Shown here one piece after another: positions 33,742 to 46,073 of a DNA stretch of 64,000 nt. The DNA is from Gigaspora margarita (lineage: Eukaryota; Glomeromycota; Glomeromycetes; Diversisporales; Gigasporaceae): the NCBI GenBank assembly GCA_009809945.1, contig WTPW01000851.1, forward strand, positions 1 through 64,000. The letters are read 5' to 3'. The first letter of the stretch is position 1. Each line of letters starts with the position of its first letter. Position numbers and translations under genes: made by a program. The notes beneath the pieces are model-generated. The model made no database searches. It saw only the letters and a list, made by a program, of their open reading frames with translations, and was not told the origin of the DNA.

Positions 33742-34399
33742 ATTGGGGTGACTATGAGATTCATAACTAAGAATCGAAGTTGAACTTGCAAGAAAAATTC
33801 TTTAGAAGTAAAAAGACTGCTCTGTGTGAGCTGTAATGTTTAACTTTGTGTAAGTTGCAGTATCCGATTTAGTGTGAATCATTAGATAAGAAAGAAACCT
33901 GGTGTTAGCTTGAAGAAGGAAGAAAGCTAAAAGAAAATATAAGTATTGTACTTATTATGAAGAATAGCAATGGATTTTGCACAACTAAAGGCTCCTACTC
34001 AAATAGGTGGCTAACAGTTTTAAGGAAGTCACTGATGAATTCAAACAAGGAGCGCCCCCCTGGTGTAAAGGAATTTAATATAGTTAAAGTAGAACCATTC
34101 CATAGTAAGAAAGAGAAAGACCCAATTGAGTGGATCGATATGTTCGAGAAAACTGCTGTGGCTAATAATTTGAGAAATGGCAGAAAAATCGATATTGCTT
34201 CAGGTAGTGTTCCTAAAAACTGAACCGAACCGAACATTGGGTTGAGTTCAAGTTCGGTCCAAATTCGAACCAAACATGAACCAGACTTAATATTAAAAAT
34301 CCAATTCGGTCTGAGTTCGGTATTGAACTTTTAAACCAAGTCTGGGTTCAGTTCAGGTTCAGTTCAAAAGTTTATAAACATCGGGTTCAGTAAAATAAA

Positions 34400-35170
34400 A
34401 TAATTTAAAAATAAAGACAAATTAAAAAAAAAACATAATTTAAAAAAATAAATAAATAAATTAATTTTACAATTTATCTGTCATAGGGCATTTGTCATGT
34501 TCTTGCACTTGTTCTCACATTTGCACTTATTCTTGAACTTGAAACCATTAAACAAAATGTTTTCAAATTCATGAACTTTATTAGCCCAAAATAGTTTGTA
34601 AATAGCCCTATGTGTTAACAATAGTCATGCTAGGAATATTATCATAAGGATAATCTGATTTGTAGCTTATATGAAATTGATATTTATTTGAAATGATAAG
34701 CTTGTCAACGAAGTGACAGAGTGGTTATTATTGCAAGATCAGCTAATTTTATTGCAGATCATGTAAATTTTTGTCTTTTATATTTTGTTTAGTGCTTAGG
34801 TTAAGGCTTTGTGTTTAAGGGTAGAGTTTTATTTGTTGTTTTTGTGTAATATTATATGAATATTGATAAATAGAATAAATTGAAGTAGGGCTAAGTGTAT
34901 GAATTGGTGTTTATGAGCATGCAGATTTTAAAAAATAAGGTTTATAAGGGTTTGTTGTTTGGAACTGAAGAAGTTATCTTTGGTTTTGCTATCGCTCGCC
35001 TTGGTAAAGGCTGGCTCTATCTTCTGCCTACCCTTCCTATTTTAAGTGGTTGCAAGTATTAGCAGTACTAGTCATAGCTATAGTAAATATTGTAGTCTGT
35101 ATTTTGGTTCACAGCTGCATGGCAGCTCAAGAACCATCAGTAGCAATTTTTGAGTACAATGTTTGCAGGG
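34400..35170. other. Interior of hAT-like element, no gene
   Basis: AT-rich, with no recognised coding motif. A TTGCACTTGTTCTCACATTT patch near 34503 has short CACTTGTTCT repeats. Confidence 0.4.
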
Positions 35171-35179
35171 GCAGTACAG

Positions 35180-35670
35180 CAATCTTTATTAGTAAACAGC
35201 TAGGCTCTGTGGCTGCAGTAGCAGTGCAAGGACCTTATTAATAAATAGTGGCTGCAATGAAAGTGCAAGACCTTATTAGTGAGCAGTTAAACTTCGCAGC
35301 TGCAGTGGCAGTACAAGGACTTTATTAGTGGTAAATTGAACCTCGCAGTAGCATCAGCAGTGCAAGGATCTTATTAGTGAATATTTAGGATCCATGGCTG
35401 CAGTAGCAGTGCAAGGATCTTATTAAGGGTAAGTTAGGTTCTGCAGCTACAGTAGCAGTACAAGGACCTTATTAGTGAATATTTAGGCTCCAACAGCTGT
35501 AGTAGTAGTGCAAGGACCTTATAGGTGAATAGTTAGGCTCCATGGCTGCGGTGGCAGTACAAGGATCTTATTAGTGAACAGTTAGGCTCCATGGCTGCAG
35601 TGGCAGTACAAGGACCTTATTAGTGAACAGTTAGGCTCCATGCCTGCAGTGGCAGTACAAATACCTGAAA
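35180..35670 (+). repeat. Minisatellite, ~49-bp unit, about ten copies
   Basis: The unit reads roughly GTGGCAGTACAAGGACCTTA, TTAGTGAACAGTTAGGCTCC, ATGGCTGCA. About ten copies are visible; the later ones are nearly identical and the earlier ones more diverged, as expected for expansion from one side. Confidence 0.88.
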
Positions 35671-36189
35671 CAAATACTGCAAGATGACACTCTGATTCTC
35701 TTTTTAGCTATATACAGTACATATATTAGCTATCATGCTTATGTTGCAATTCTATATAGAGGCAGGATGTGGTAGGATCTTGATGTTTAGGAAATTTGGA
35801 ACTGAAAGATCAGTAGATATACATCAGATAGGGTAGAAAAATGATTGGTACAGGTTCAGATAAGTTTTCATAGACTAGAGGCTTTGTATTAGATATTGAT
35901 TTTGATTTTTGAATATGTAACATTAGAGCATGTTTGAATAGCAAACTATTCACATTTTTTTTGTAAATAACAATAAAGTAGCTAATTGAGCAATAATAAA
36001 GGTAATAGCATATGATTGTATACAATAGAGATTATAGACATGCATGTTATAGAGATTATAGATACATATGCATGCTGCAGAGATTATATGGTACATGTGA
36101 AAGTAAATAAGGAATCTTAGTGCTTTCTTTTCGATGTTCGATTTTAATCTGGCTCCTATTTCTTCTGCCCTCTCTCATTCATTACACCT

Positions 36190-37400
36190 AGTGCCTTGCT
36201 TGTTGTCATGTAGAACAAGTTGAATGCACCGCACCATAACGTGGGCTAGAACAGGACACTGAACATCTAGTATAGAGATCATATTTGAAATTTTTTAGCA
36301 AAAACACCTAAAATTTGAAATGCAAAAAACAGTTTTTGGCAATTATCTTGGTATACAGTGGTCCAATTTGAATGAACTTTTTTTAAAATGAAGCTCTCAG
36401 TAAGGTGCATCTAACAAAAAAAGTTTATTCAATTCTGATTACTGAATTAGAAGTTATTAAGACCTGATCCATGTAAGATCAGCAGAATTACTATATTGGG
36501 ACAATAGTAAATTTTGGGAATAAGTACAATATAAATTTTTATTATATACAGAAATCTGAGCTTCCCTAAATGAAAAGTAATTTTTTATTAAGTTAACGAC
36601 ACATGTCAATTAATTGAAAGTTGTAGAGCTCGTCAAGACGCATCTAACGGTGGTTAGATCATCCAAATCGGCCCAGTGGATGACGAGATATTATTAAAAA
36701 ACGATTGGCNGACTATATAAAATCTCTATGTAAACAAATATTGTTTATATAGAGATTTTATATAGTTGGCCAATCGTTTTTTAATAATATCTCGCCATCC
36801 ACTGGGCCGATTTGGATGATCAACCACCATTAGATGCATCTTGACAAGCTCTACAACTTTCAATTAATCGACATGTGGCGTTAACATAATAAAAAATTAC
36901 TTTTCATTTAGGGAAGCTCAGATTTCTGCATATAGTTAATATCATAGGAATTTTGCCCCAATTTCTAATATAAAAATTCTGCTGATCTTATCCAGATCAG
37001 GTCTTAAAGTAAATAGATTTTGTCATTTTTAGCAAATTAGGTCAAAATTGGCCAAAATCTAGTTGTGACCTATATGAGATGCCTGGGGTCCTGCTAGAAC
37101 TCACTATTTTATATTGATGTTGTCATATATGTGCCGTACTATAGTGTGGACAAGAACTCGCTATTTTATGTTAATGTTGTCATGCATGTGCCATTCCATA
37201 GTGTGGGCTTGATCTCTTTGTTATAAAAATTGAGGTTGTATATACCGAGTTGAATGCACCACACCATAGTATTGGCTCGAACTTGCTATTATAAAAATTG
37301 ATGTGTATGTTAATGAGTTAAATGTGCTACAACATAAGCATGGGCTTGAACTCACTATTAAAAAAGAAAAAATAGGTAGAATGTGCTACACCTTAGAATT
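36190..37400 (+). repeat. Tandem array (~65-70 bp unit) interrupted by a palindromic element
   Basis: Units of the form GAACTCACTATTTTATATTG, ATGTTGTCATATATGTGCCG, TACTATAGTGTGG occur at about 36195-36256 and then repeatedly from 37098 to 37400. The element at 36256-37095 lies between them. Confidence 0.65.
36256..37095. mobile_element. Palindromic element with GACCTATATGAGATG-type ends
   Basis: The left end (CATCTAGTATAGAGATC) and right end (GACCTATATGAGATGCCTGG) are an imperfect inverted pair and match the 2129-3605 element. Its core is a long palindrome (36545-36934) with arms of about 190 bases and a minimal loop at 36739-36740. One ambiguous base lies at 36710, within the left arm. Confidence 0.85.
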
Positions 37401-37559
37401 GGCAATCCTCAATTATGCTTTGTCATATTATATATTCATGTATATATAAAGAAAATATTTAATATAAAATCCAAGCGAGAATAATATTAGGCAATCAAAC
37501 AACAAATGTAAATTAGCAAATTTACATTGTACAATTTTGTGTTGTTTAAGGGTGTTAAT

Positions 37560-37985
37560 AAGGGTGTTAAAAAAAAAAGAATAATAATTACTCAAATGTT
37601 ATAATAATAACTTGACCATAATAGTTATTATATCATCTTATTTATTTCTGGTAGTTTTCTTATATTTAGGTCATATTTTTTGTATACAACCAATCAAAAA
37701 TGTTAAAGCAACAGACGTATATAGATAGATTAGAATGTTAATTACAATTTAATTGTTTATATAAAATTTTGATAGGATAAATATGCATGATTCAGAAATA
37801 TGTGCATTAATGCACATTCATGTACATAATTGAGGAATCATATACATGCATGAAACCCATCTTTACCTGAACCTGAACATGTAAATGAACTTCAAACTGA
37901 ACTCAGACTAAACAAATATTTCAAGTTCGAGTTTAGTTCAGGTTCATAAATTCTAGGTTTGGTTCAGGTTTGAGTTCAAAAGAAC
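37560..37985. other. Interior of hAT-like element, no gene
   Basis: AT-rich; from 37865 the GGTTCAG/CTGAAC subterminal motifs resume. No coding signal. Confidence 0.4.
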
Positions 37986-38517
37986 CCCAGACATCTCTCA
38001 TATAGATCATAACTAGATTTTGGCCAATTTTGATCTAATTTGCTAAAAATGACAAAATTTATTTACTTTAATAACTTCTAATTCAGTAATCAAAGTTGAA
38101 TAAATCATTTTTTGTTAGATGCGCCTCACTAAGAGCTTCATTTTAAAAAAAAATTCATTCAAATTGGGCCAATGGATGCCAAGATAATTGCCAAAAGCTG
38201 TTTTTTGCTTTTCAAAATTTTAGGTGTTTTTGCTAAAAAATTTCAAGTATGACCTCTATGCTAGATTTCTGGGGTCCTCCTAATTTGCTAAAAATAATAA
38301 AATATATTTACTTTAATAACTTCTAATCCTGTAATCAGAATTGAATAAACTTTTTTTATTAGATATGCTTCACTGAAAGCTTCATTTTAAAAAAGTTCAT
38401 TCAAATTGGACTACTAGATGCCAAGATAATTGCCAAAAACTGTTTTTTGCTTCTCAAATTTTAGGTATTTTTGCTAAAAAATTTCAAGTATAATCTTTAT
38501 ACTAGATGCCCAGGGTC
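37985..38517. mobile_element. Two adjoining copies of the GACCTATAT-type repeat family
   Basis: From CATCTCTCATATAGATCATA to about 38275, and again from about 38280 to 38517, the sequence matches 36256-36480 and 36985-37095. TTAGCAAATTAGATCAAAA-type and CCAAGATAATTGCCAAAA-type segments recur in both. Confidence 0.7.
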
Positions 38518-39311
38518 TAGTGTTTCAATCCTATTTTAAAAAGGCTATCTGGGATTAAATTCGGATTGCTTCAACAGATTCGATTATAATTCGAATTTTT
38601 ATTTCGGATTAGTAATTCGAATTAATTTGAATTCAATTATAGAAATATTCTTCAAAAGTAGTGTTATGATTAGTGTTTCGATCTATTCGGATTGGAACCG
38701 GTTTTAAATTAGGCTTCATTCCAAACGTGTGTACGGCATTTTACTTATTTGCGCAAACTGATTTTGTAAATAAACTAAGTGCATTAGACAAGGTTAGGAC
38801 CTTAATGTTAGAGGCTATCGGGTTAGAATAATGTTTATTATGTAAAATTTCATCATTTAATTAGCTTGATTTAAACAAAAAAATAAAATAAATAAACATA
38901 GCTTGAGATTCGAGTTTTGTAATAATTAGAAATAAATTACTTAATTATTTTTATTATTTTTATTTTTATTATTATTACAAAACTCGAATCTCGAGTTCTG
39001 TTTGTTCAGTTTATTTATTTACTCATATTGGGTTATATTATAGGATGAGTATAAGGGTTGTTATCTGTGATACATTTATAGCATCCGAATGTGCAGTGAA
39101 CAGCTATTTTTTTAAGTGCTTTCGAATAGTTTGGTAGCTATTCGCCAATAATGAAAGCATATATATGTAGGATTATTATCCAGATAATCCTTATCCTTTA
39201 TCCGCAATGCATTAAGGATCTATCCGTATTAAATTGATGGATACGGATATCCGCATCTAATCCGAATTATCGGATCAATCTGAATTAGTCAGATTGCGGA
39301 TCAAAACACTA
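38518..39311. mobile_element. hAT-type MITE, TAGTGTTT ends
   Basis: Flanks CCAGGGTC (38510-38517) and CCGGGGTC (39312-39319) match at seven of eight positions. The ends are TAGTGTTTCAATCC and the complement of TAGTGTTTTGATCCG. The interior is rich in GATTCGAATT and GGATTCGGAT motifs and includes an inverted pair around 38895-38995. No ORF. Confidence 0.82.
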
Positions 39312-40799
39312 CCGGGGTCCTAGTTCAAAGATCTGCAAAATTTAAAGTTCAGGTTTGGGTTCAACTGAACCTGAACTAAATCTGAACTGAACCCAACCCA
39401 ACTTCAGAACACTAGCTTCAGAGTATTTAGTCAGAGCTGCCACTTATTGGTACAATGATATCAAAAGTACCATTACCAGTTGGTCAAATATTGAAGATAT
39501 TTCTTTTGTGGCTTAGTTCCATAAGTATTTCGAAACTCTTAAGAAGAAAAATAAGTGCCATAACAAGCTATATAATGTGGAACAAGGAAAGAACAAACAG
39601 ATGCCAAAATATATCGTCAAATTCAAATGCCTAAAAAGAAAGCTAGATCTAGGAAATAGATTGCCCAATGATTATATAGTTCATTTTTTCTTGTCTGGGC
39701 TTAAACAGGAGATTGCTATATATACTACAATGAAGGACTCCAAACTCTAAAAGAAGCTATTGAAATAGCCAAACAGATTGGAATGGGAAATACTATAGAA
39801 AGAATAAAACAGAAAGATAGAGAACTCAAGAGGAAATTAGAGGATGATATTGACCAGCTAATGCAAAAGATGTAGCAAATATCATTAAACTACACCCCAT
39901 TACCTCTGTACTAGAAATACAAGAAATCCTCAATACTAGACTCCCTCAACCCCTTAGGGCTAACCTCTGTAACAAAGGCCCTAAAGAACAAAGATGCTAT
40001 AGTTGCAATAAATGCAGGCACTTGGCACAAAATTGTATGTCTGAATAAAAGAAATAACTAAAATGGACATAATAATAATGAAAGTAGAAAATTCAATATA
40101 GCACAAGTAAATGATTATGATCACTCATTTGACGAGAAACAAGTGTATACTGGAATTCAAAATCATCAGAAGCCTTATGATACCACTTACCACTCTTATA
40201 AAACAAGACAGTCGAAGCCTATAAAAGAATTCAATTTAAGAAGCCATACTGAAGCCAGACCCATGCTGGTAAAAGAAACTGCCAATTTAATGTTTAGTGC
40301 AAAGAAGTACAGGTTAAAGAGATGGCCATCAATAATTATTCAAATCGAGCCCTATAATATGGTTGCCAATATTTTAAAAATACAGGCTAATGCAACTATT
40401 GCACAAATGCCGTACTACTCTAACCAAAGAAAAAATTTTACTAAAATATTGTGCTACGAGCTAGCACCTCCGAGACCACTATTAATCACATAACTAATAT
40501 AAACAATATGGAACCAGGTTAGACTACTGCTACTAAATATTACATGAAGATAAAAGTAAATTCTGTGGTAGTAATTCTTGACTCTGGGGTAGCGGTAAAT
40601 ATTATTACAAACAGACTGAAAAGAAAGTTAGGTCTTATTATCAATGCCCCTTCAAGGCAGTAGTAGTAATAGCAAATGGGCAAAGCAAAAAGTGTTAGGG
40701 CAAATAAATAAAGTTAAATTGGTCATACAAGATATAGTGATACCTATTCCAATCCAAGTAATTGAGTTCTCAGAAGAGACCCTCTTTTTAGGTACCAAC

Positions 40800-41035
40800 T
40801 AGGCCTCTGTATGGACCAGGACTACCCATGGGTACTCTAAGAATAGTACTATGAGGGCCGGGCTTGGGCAACAAATTACAAGCTCTAGAGCAGTGCAGGG
40901 CTAAAAATATATGCCTCTAGATTACATGGGTAGGGCTTGGGTATTGCTACTACCCGGCCTATAAATCTTAGGATAGCTCTTAATACATTGCACTAGTGTT
41001 CTAACTCAGGTCAGGTGATCTATATGGGTTACCTG
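40800..41035. repeat. GC-richer unassigned repeat
   Basis: Sequence such as GACTACCCATGGGTACTC and GGGTAGGGCTTGGGTATTG suggests loosely inverted ends around CTAGAG-rich sequence. I cannot define the borders or family. Confidence 0.35.
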
Positions 41036-43234
41036 TAGGGTGTCCAGGATTATAATCTGGTAAATCCCAAATTATGCATCTGGTAAATTACTAATTATAC
41101 AAATATGTGGACCCTAGGATTAGGGTTAAAAAATTTTGCTGCCCAAATATCAAAATCTGCTATAGTGCAAAACAAATATTTATAACCAAAAATTTAGTCT
41201 ATAAAACTGTTTTTACATGTTATTATACAAATAATATTGTTAAACTCTAACCTAATTGCAAGATCTTATCCCTAATCTAAAAGTACAAAATTTTACCAGA
41301 AATTTTTGTGTTCTAATTTTGCCCATTTCAAAAATTACAAGTATATATATATATACATTATATAGCTTATATTGTATAACCAATAGTATATTGGCATATA
41401 ATCGTTATACCAATGCCATAAAATTCTAGTATACTGTATTCTTCTAAAAATAAGCACTCCTTTTTGGTTATAAGGTTGCTTATTTTTGGGTACTTCAGTA
41501 AAATAAAAAATACCTTTACAAAAAACAATGTATTTGTATATAAAATCAACTGTAATAACCATATGATTATATCTCGTAATTCTCTTGTCACAATAATCAT
41601 TTGACTATCATTTTTTGCATCATCCCTATTATCTCTTGTGACCAAGATCATGATCGAACTTGCTAGAAATAGATGATCATTATGCATTAACTTTAAAATC
41701 TTGTAAGAAAAAAAAAACAAAACAAACCTTAACTTTGAAATCTAATAAAGAGAGAAAACTGTTTGTGACCTCATTCATCAATTTTTGAAGTCTAGAAAAA
41801 AAAAAGAAAAACAAAGAAAAAAAAAAGCAAAGAAAAAAAGACAAAAAAGAAAAAAAAAGAAAAAAAAGAAGTCTGTTTAACAATGCAAAGATGGGCCAAT
41901 CCACTAGAACACCAAACAAAAGAAATAACTCTAAACCAAGCCTGAAAATCATTCTCAAATCAGATCAAGGAAACATTCTTAGGCCAAGTTAATAAAATAT
42001 TTCCAAGCAGCACTAGTGAAACTGCTGCATGAAATCTTTGCTGTACTTGTATAGGTGATGTATGCACTTGGGTTAAGAATTCATGGAAAGGAATTTTCAA
42101 TGAAATAATTGTAGAATCTTAAAATTTCAGATGATTCAAGTGAATCAGATTCTGATTTAGAAATTATTGATCTTGCAATGCCAACAATGATGATAAATTG
42201 AGAAGAATAAAAATAATGAATTTATTTATGATACAAAATTCTGCTAAAATTGAAAGTTTTACTGCAATAAATAATCTTGGATATTGCTATCAAACTGGAG
42301 TAGAAATCGACGATAGTAATAAAAGTGATAAAAGTGATAACGTTGATAGTAATGGCTATATTAATGACAATTATGATTTCGATGATGCATAATTAAGGTA
42401 ATTTAGCAATTGAAACTTTTATTTTAATAATGTACATATTGTGATAATAGTTATATAGAGTGACACAAATTTTTACAATTGCACAATTAATTGGATTAAC
42501 TATTCAGATTCGAAGTTAAAGCTGTTGGGGCCATAAAACGAAGGATAAAAAAAATGCTATTAGAAAAAAAATATGGTTAAAAAAAAAGGAAATAACAGTT
42601 ACTAGTACTTTATCAAATGGATTATAGCTTAGAATATAAAAAAAATTTTTGAAATGTAATTAGTTTTTTTTGTTTAATCTGATTCTTAATTGTACAACTT
42701 AATAAAAATAAAGTCTCTCTGTAGCAGTATTAGCTTTGAAATATCTGTTGTACATGCTTGAAATAACTTATATTTTAATTATTTATATACATTGATATAA
42801 GTATGCATTAATAAAATTTGTAGTTTTTTATTTTGCTTCGGAGGTGCTTATTTTTGAGTATATACAAATTGTAGGGGGTGCTTATTTTTGAAGGTGCTTA
42901 TTTTTCAGAGGAATACGGTAATAAATAATTGTTGTTATATTCAGATCTATTAATTTTAAAGTGTAGATGCTATGATAGTTTAGCTAGTATTATTTACATG
43001 ATCCTACTCAGAATTAGCCAACATTAGAGTATAATATAGGCTGACTTGATATCACATTCTGTATAACTTAATCTATATAATATCAATTGACTAGTAGAAA
43101 TTTCTTTATACAAGAAAATGGATAAATTATGTAAGATTATACAAATTTCTTTAAACTATGCAAAATCACATATTTTATATACTATAAGATGAATTATGCA
43201 GATATTATCCCGGATCATAATTCTGGATACTCTA
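41036..43234. mobile_element. Old hAT-like element with nested pogo remnant
   Basis: TAGGGTGTCCAGGATTATAA at the left pairs with the complement of TAGAGTATCCAGAATTATGA at the right (about 22 bases, four mismatches). The ends are close to those of the 27682-28124 MITE. The flanking 8-mers do not match, so the target duplication is lost or the borders are slightly off. LINE sequence begins immediately at 43235. Confidence 0.6.
41434..42918 (+). mobile_element. pogo/Tigger-like DNA transposon remnant
   Basis: The ends CTGTATTCTTCTAAAAATAA and the complement of CCGTATTCCTCTGAAAAATA are flanked by TA. Near 42058-42170 the plus strand reads VCTWVKNSWKGIFNEIIVES followed by SDDSSESDSDLEIIDL. This resembles the C-terminal end of pogo/Tigger DDE transposases (WV..AW..I..E.I..SF..CGIS, then an acidic tail). 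Only this tail is convincing; most of the transposase is missing. A purine-rich low-complexity tract lies at about 41790-41875. Several AAAATAAGCAC motifs recur near both ends. Confidence 0.68.
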
Positions 43235-46073
43235 ATCAATCTCGCCATGTTCTCTTTTTGCTTGACTATTGCTATATATTTGTTTGTTATTGAATCACAC
43301 TACACTTTATGTCCAAGTGTGTTTTGAATTCAATATGCTAATCTGGTCAGTAATACTATATTTATTACATATATTACTTGTTTTGCTGTAATTTGCTTTC
43401 CTCATTTTTTCTATTGTGTATTCTGCTTCCTTCTTAATTTCTTTGTGGATTACTTATGATTTTTTTTTAACGTGAACCAACAGCCTAGTATTTTCATAGT
43501 TGTCTTCTCTTCAATTTCCTTTATTTCAGATCCACATAGTTGAACTGTGTTATCCTGCTTCTTATGTCCTATTATTCCCAATACTGATTTTTCAGAGTTG
43601 ACTTTTATATTTGTTAATTCGTAAAAGCTTTCTGTCTCTTCAATTATATTCTAGAGTTCTTCTTTTGTACTAGACACCCAGACCAAATCATCCATATACA
43701 TGATAGCTGAGAACTTATTCCATACTTCTATTCTTTGGTGTTTTTGTCGAATCATTACTTTCATTCTATATCCTTTTTTTGTTCATATGATTCTTTTGAG
43801 AAGAGGGTCATAATATATTCTCTACAAGAGTAGTGAGATCACCTTTCCTTGATCTATTCTGTCCTCTACTTTGTATATATCTGTATTACCATGATTAGTA
43901 ATTACATGATTTGTTCTATTCTTGAATAAGTTAATGACCAATTCTACCATTTGTTGTGGTATCTTTATTCTTAATAGTGCCAGTTTTAGTATTGGAATGT
44001 GTACTAAATTGTATGCTTTGGACATGTCCTGTGACAATATCCATAATATTTTCCTGTTAACTTGTACGTTTTCAATTAGATGTGTAATAGTATTAATTGG
44101 TATCATGGTCAAAGTATGGCATAATGCCATGTGATTATTCGGTTTAGTATCTCGTGATTTGATAGTAAATCTACTTATATTTTTGTAAACAATTTCTTGT
44201 ATGCTCTATAAGGGTTATTGGTCTGGTCTGGCTCAATTGTCTGTTAAAGGTCAGTTTCTTCAATATTGGATATATTGCACTTCATTTTTATTCTATTGGT
44301 ACATTTTTGATCATCAGGTATTTCTTAAAGATCTCAATTATGTTTTCCAAAGCCTTTCTACTTAGGCACTTTAGCATTTTATTATTTATATTGATCAGTC
44401 TTGTTACTTTCTTTAGACCAGACTAACTTAGTCTTGCTTGTACTTCCTCTAACTTTATTTCCGCTATTAGATTATTGTATCACTTTTCATCTATTTGTCT
44501 TAATGGCTCATATTTATCCTTTCATTTTTGCCATAGCATCGTATTTGGATTATTGCCTTTCATCCAAGTTTCAAAGTGTTGTTTGATCTGTTATTTTATG
44601 TCTTCTGGATATGATTTTAGCCCTTCAACCTTGTCCACTTGCCTTTCTAGTATACTATCAATCATTTTTTTTGTGTTTTCTTTAAAATTCCTTGTCCTTC
44701 TGTCTATATGCTAGTTTATTTTCTCTTGTTGTTCTATATTGTTTTCTATATTTCTAGCTTTGTGAATTGCAGTTTGGTATTGTTTAATTCTCCTGACTGT
44801 ATATTCTATTTGCCACTCTAAATATCAATATGTTCTAGCTTGTTTATATGTACTTTCACCAGTTTGTTTATTCTGTCAATTATTTCATTTAAGACCCTCA
44901 AGAACAGGTTTTTCTTCTTTTTAAGTATTCTAACCAATTTATTTGTCACTTTGAGTACTATATGCAGTTTTGTAACCTGTTTTGAAAATGCATAGAATTC
45001 TTTGCACCCTATTTTGCTTCTTGGTATCACTTCAACACTACTTTCTTGTATTGCATTAACGATCCTATTCTACACCTTGTCTAATTGTTCAATGTTAGTA
45101 ATTTCAGATTCTTTGTAGGTAATCATCTTCTTATCTACTTCTTTGGCAAACTTCTCCCATATTTAATTATTCATCTCTTCGTTCTTATATACCCATCTTT
45201 TTTTTCTTTTTTGGCCTTCTTGTATTTATTGCTATTCTGTGGAACCATTTCAATAGCACTATCTTGTGGTTGCTATTTGTGATATCTTGTGCATTTATTA
45301 ATTTTAGTTCTTTACACTAATTTAGGATTCTTGAGGACATCCATATATCATCTATTTGACTTTGTCTTTTTGCTCTACTCGATGTTGCTTGTTTTACTTT
45401 GAAATATTTTATCATACTATAGATGCTAGCTTATTCGAAGTTTTTAAATAATTTAAAGCCTTTGGTGTTTCCATATTCATGGTTGAAGTCTCCTATCACT
45501 AAAACTTCTATATCCTTTTTTTTGTGTCTGTTTTAACCATTCTGATATCTTATCCTGTATTGTTTTGTTTAGTTCTTTATCATTACATGGCATGTACAGT
45601 GAAATTATTTGAATTTGGTTCTTTTTTGGTAGATATAAGTTTATTTTTAATGCTGTGCCTAGTGATGATTCCATTCTGTAAATATATTTCTGTAATGATT
45701 TATGAATCGCCATCATTGTCCCCATACTTGCTTCCTGTTTTTTGGCTGCCCTTTCATTGCTATTAGCAGAGTATATATTGAAATAAGGGTCTGTTACTTT
45801 ACTCTTGAGGTACTCTGATTGTGCTAATTTCATTTTAGTTATACTAATTATATGTAGATTAGTCTCATTGCAGAACTCAAAACACAATTGACTTTTCAGG
45901 CTATTGTTTATGCCTTGCACATTATGTATTGCAATATTTAAATATGTAAAATCAGAATCATCTGTTACTTTTGTGTTTGTATTCGTATTGTTTGTGTTAT
46001 TAGTCCATAAGTTGCTATTGCTAGTATATATATCTTGTTGGGAAGCTTTCCTTTTGTTTTTCTTATTACTCAT
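43235..46073 (-). pseudogene. LINE ORF2: APE endonuclease and reverse transcriptase
   Basis: ORF2 of a non-LTR retrotransposon, which nicks DNA and copies its RNA at the target. The start at 46073 gives MSNKKNKRKASQQDIY, then the endonuclease NIAIHNVQGINNSLKSQL... SMGTMMAIHKSLQKYIYR... QIISLYMPCNDKELNK and GDFNHE. Where the family has an ETK-type catalytic glutamate this copy reads ISITKMKL, so that residue is lost. The reverse transcriptase gives WILSQDMSKAYNLVHIPILK (motif A), EDRIDQGKVISLLL (motif B) and KFSAIMYMDDLVWVSSTKEE (catalytic MDD), then EKSVLGIIGHKKQDNTVQLC near 43550-43620. Frames change several times, for example at an A-run near 45515-45525. It is dead as given. It ends abruptly at the hAT-like border 43235. 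Confidence 0.82.

Larger units (their letters stand above)
34205..39414. mobile_element. 5.2 kb hAT-like non-autonomous element inside the LTR fossil
   Basis: The flanks GCTTCAGG (34197-34204) and GCTTCAGA (39415-39422) match at seven of eight positions. The ends are TAGTGTTC and its complement. Subterminal zones (34220-34390, 37865-37985 and 39325-39410) are packed with GGTTCAG/CTGAACC motifs. The interior holds a minisatellite, another tandem array, a palindromic element and a smaller hAT MITE. No transposase was found. Confidence 0.8.
33229..40800 (+). mobile_element. Fossil Ty3/gypsy-like LTR retrotransposon, broken and incomplete
   Basis: Parts recognised are one LTR (33229-33741), gag sequence at 33957-34204 and 39415-40050, and an aspartic-protease region near 40530-40800. 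The gag part ends with a zinc-knuckle-like CYSCNKCRHLAQNC, and the protease region contains VVILDSG. Reverse transcriptase, integrase and the second LTR were not found. The element is broken in several places and is split by a 5.2 kb hAT-like insertion (34205-39414). It looks old; with only one LTR it cannot be dated by LTR comparison. Confidence 0.75.

Noticed and set aside
35180-35670. Regular repeats considered as a CRISPR array
   Set aside because: The repeats are contiguous ~49-bp minisatellite units without unique spacers, in eukaryotic transposon DNA.
42198-42392. INNLGYCYQTG resembling a Sel1 repeat
   Set aside because: A single short match inside a pogo remnant, without neighbouring Sel1 units; probably chance or transposon tail sequence.
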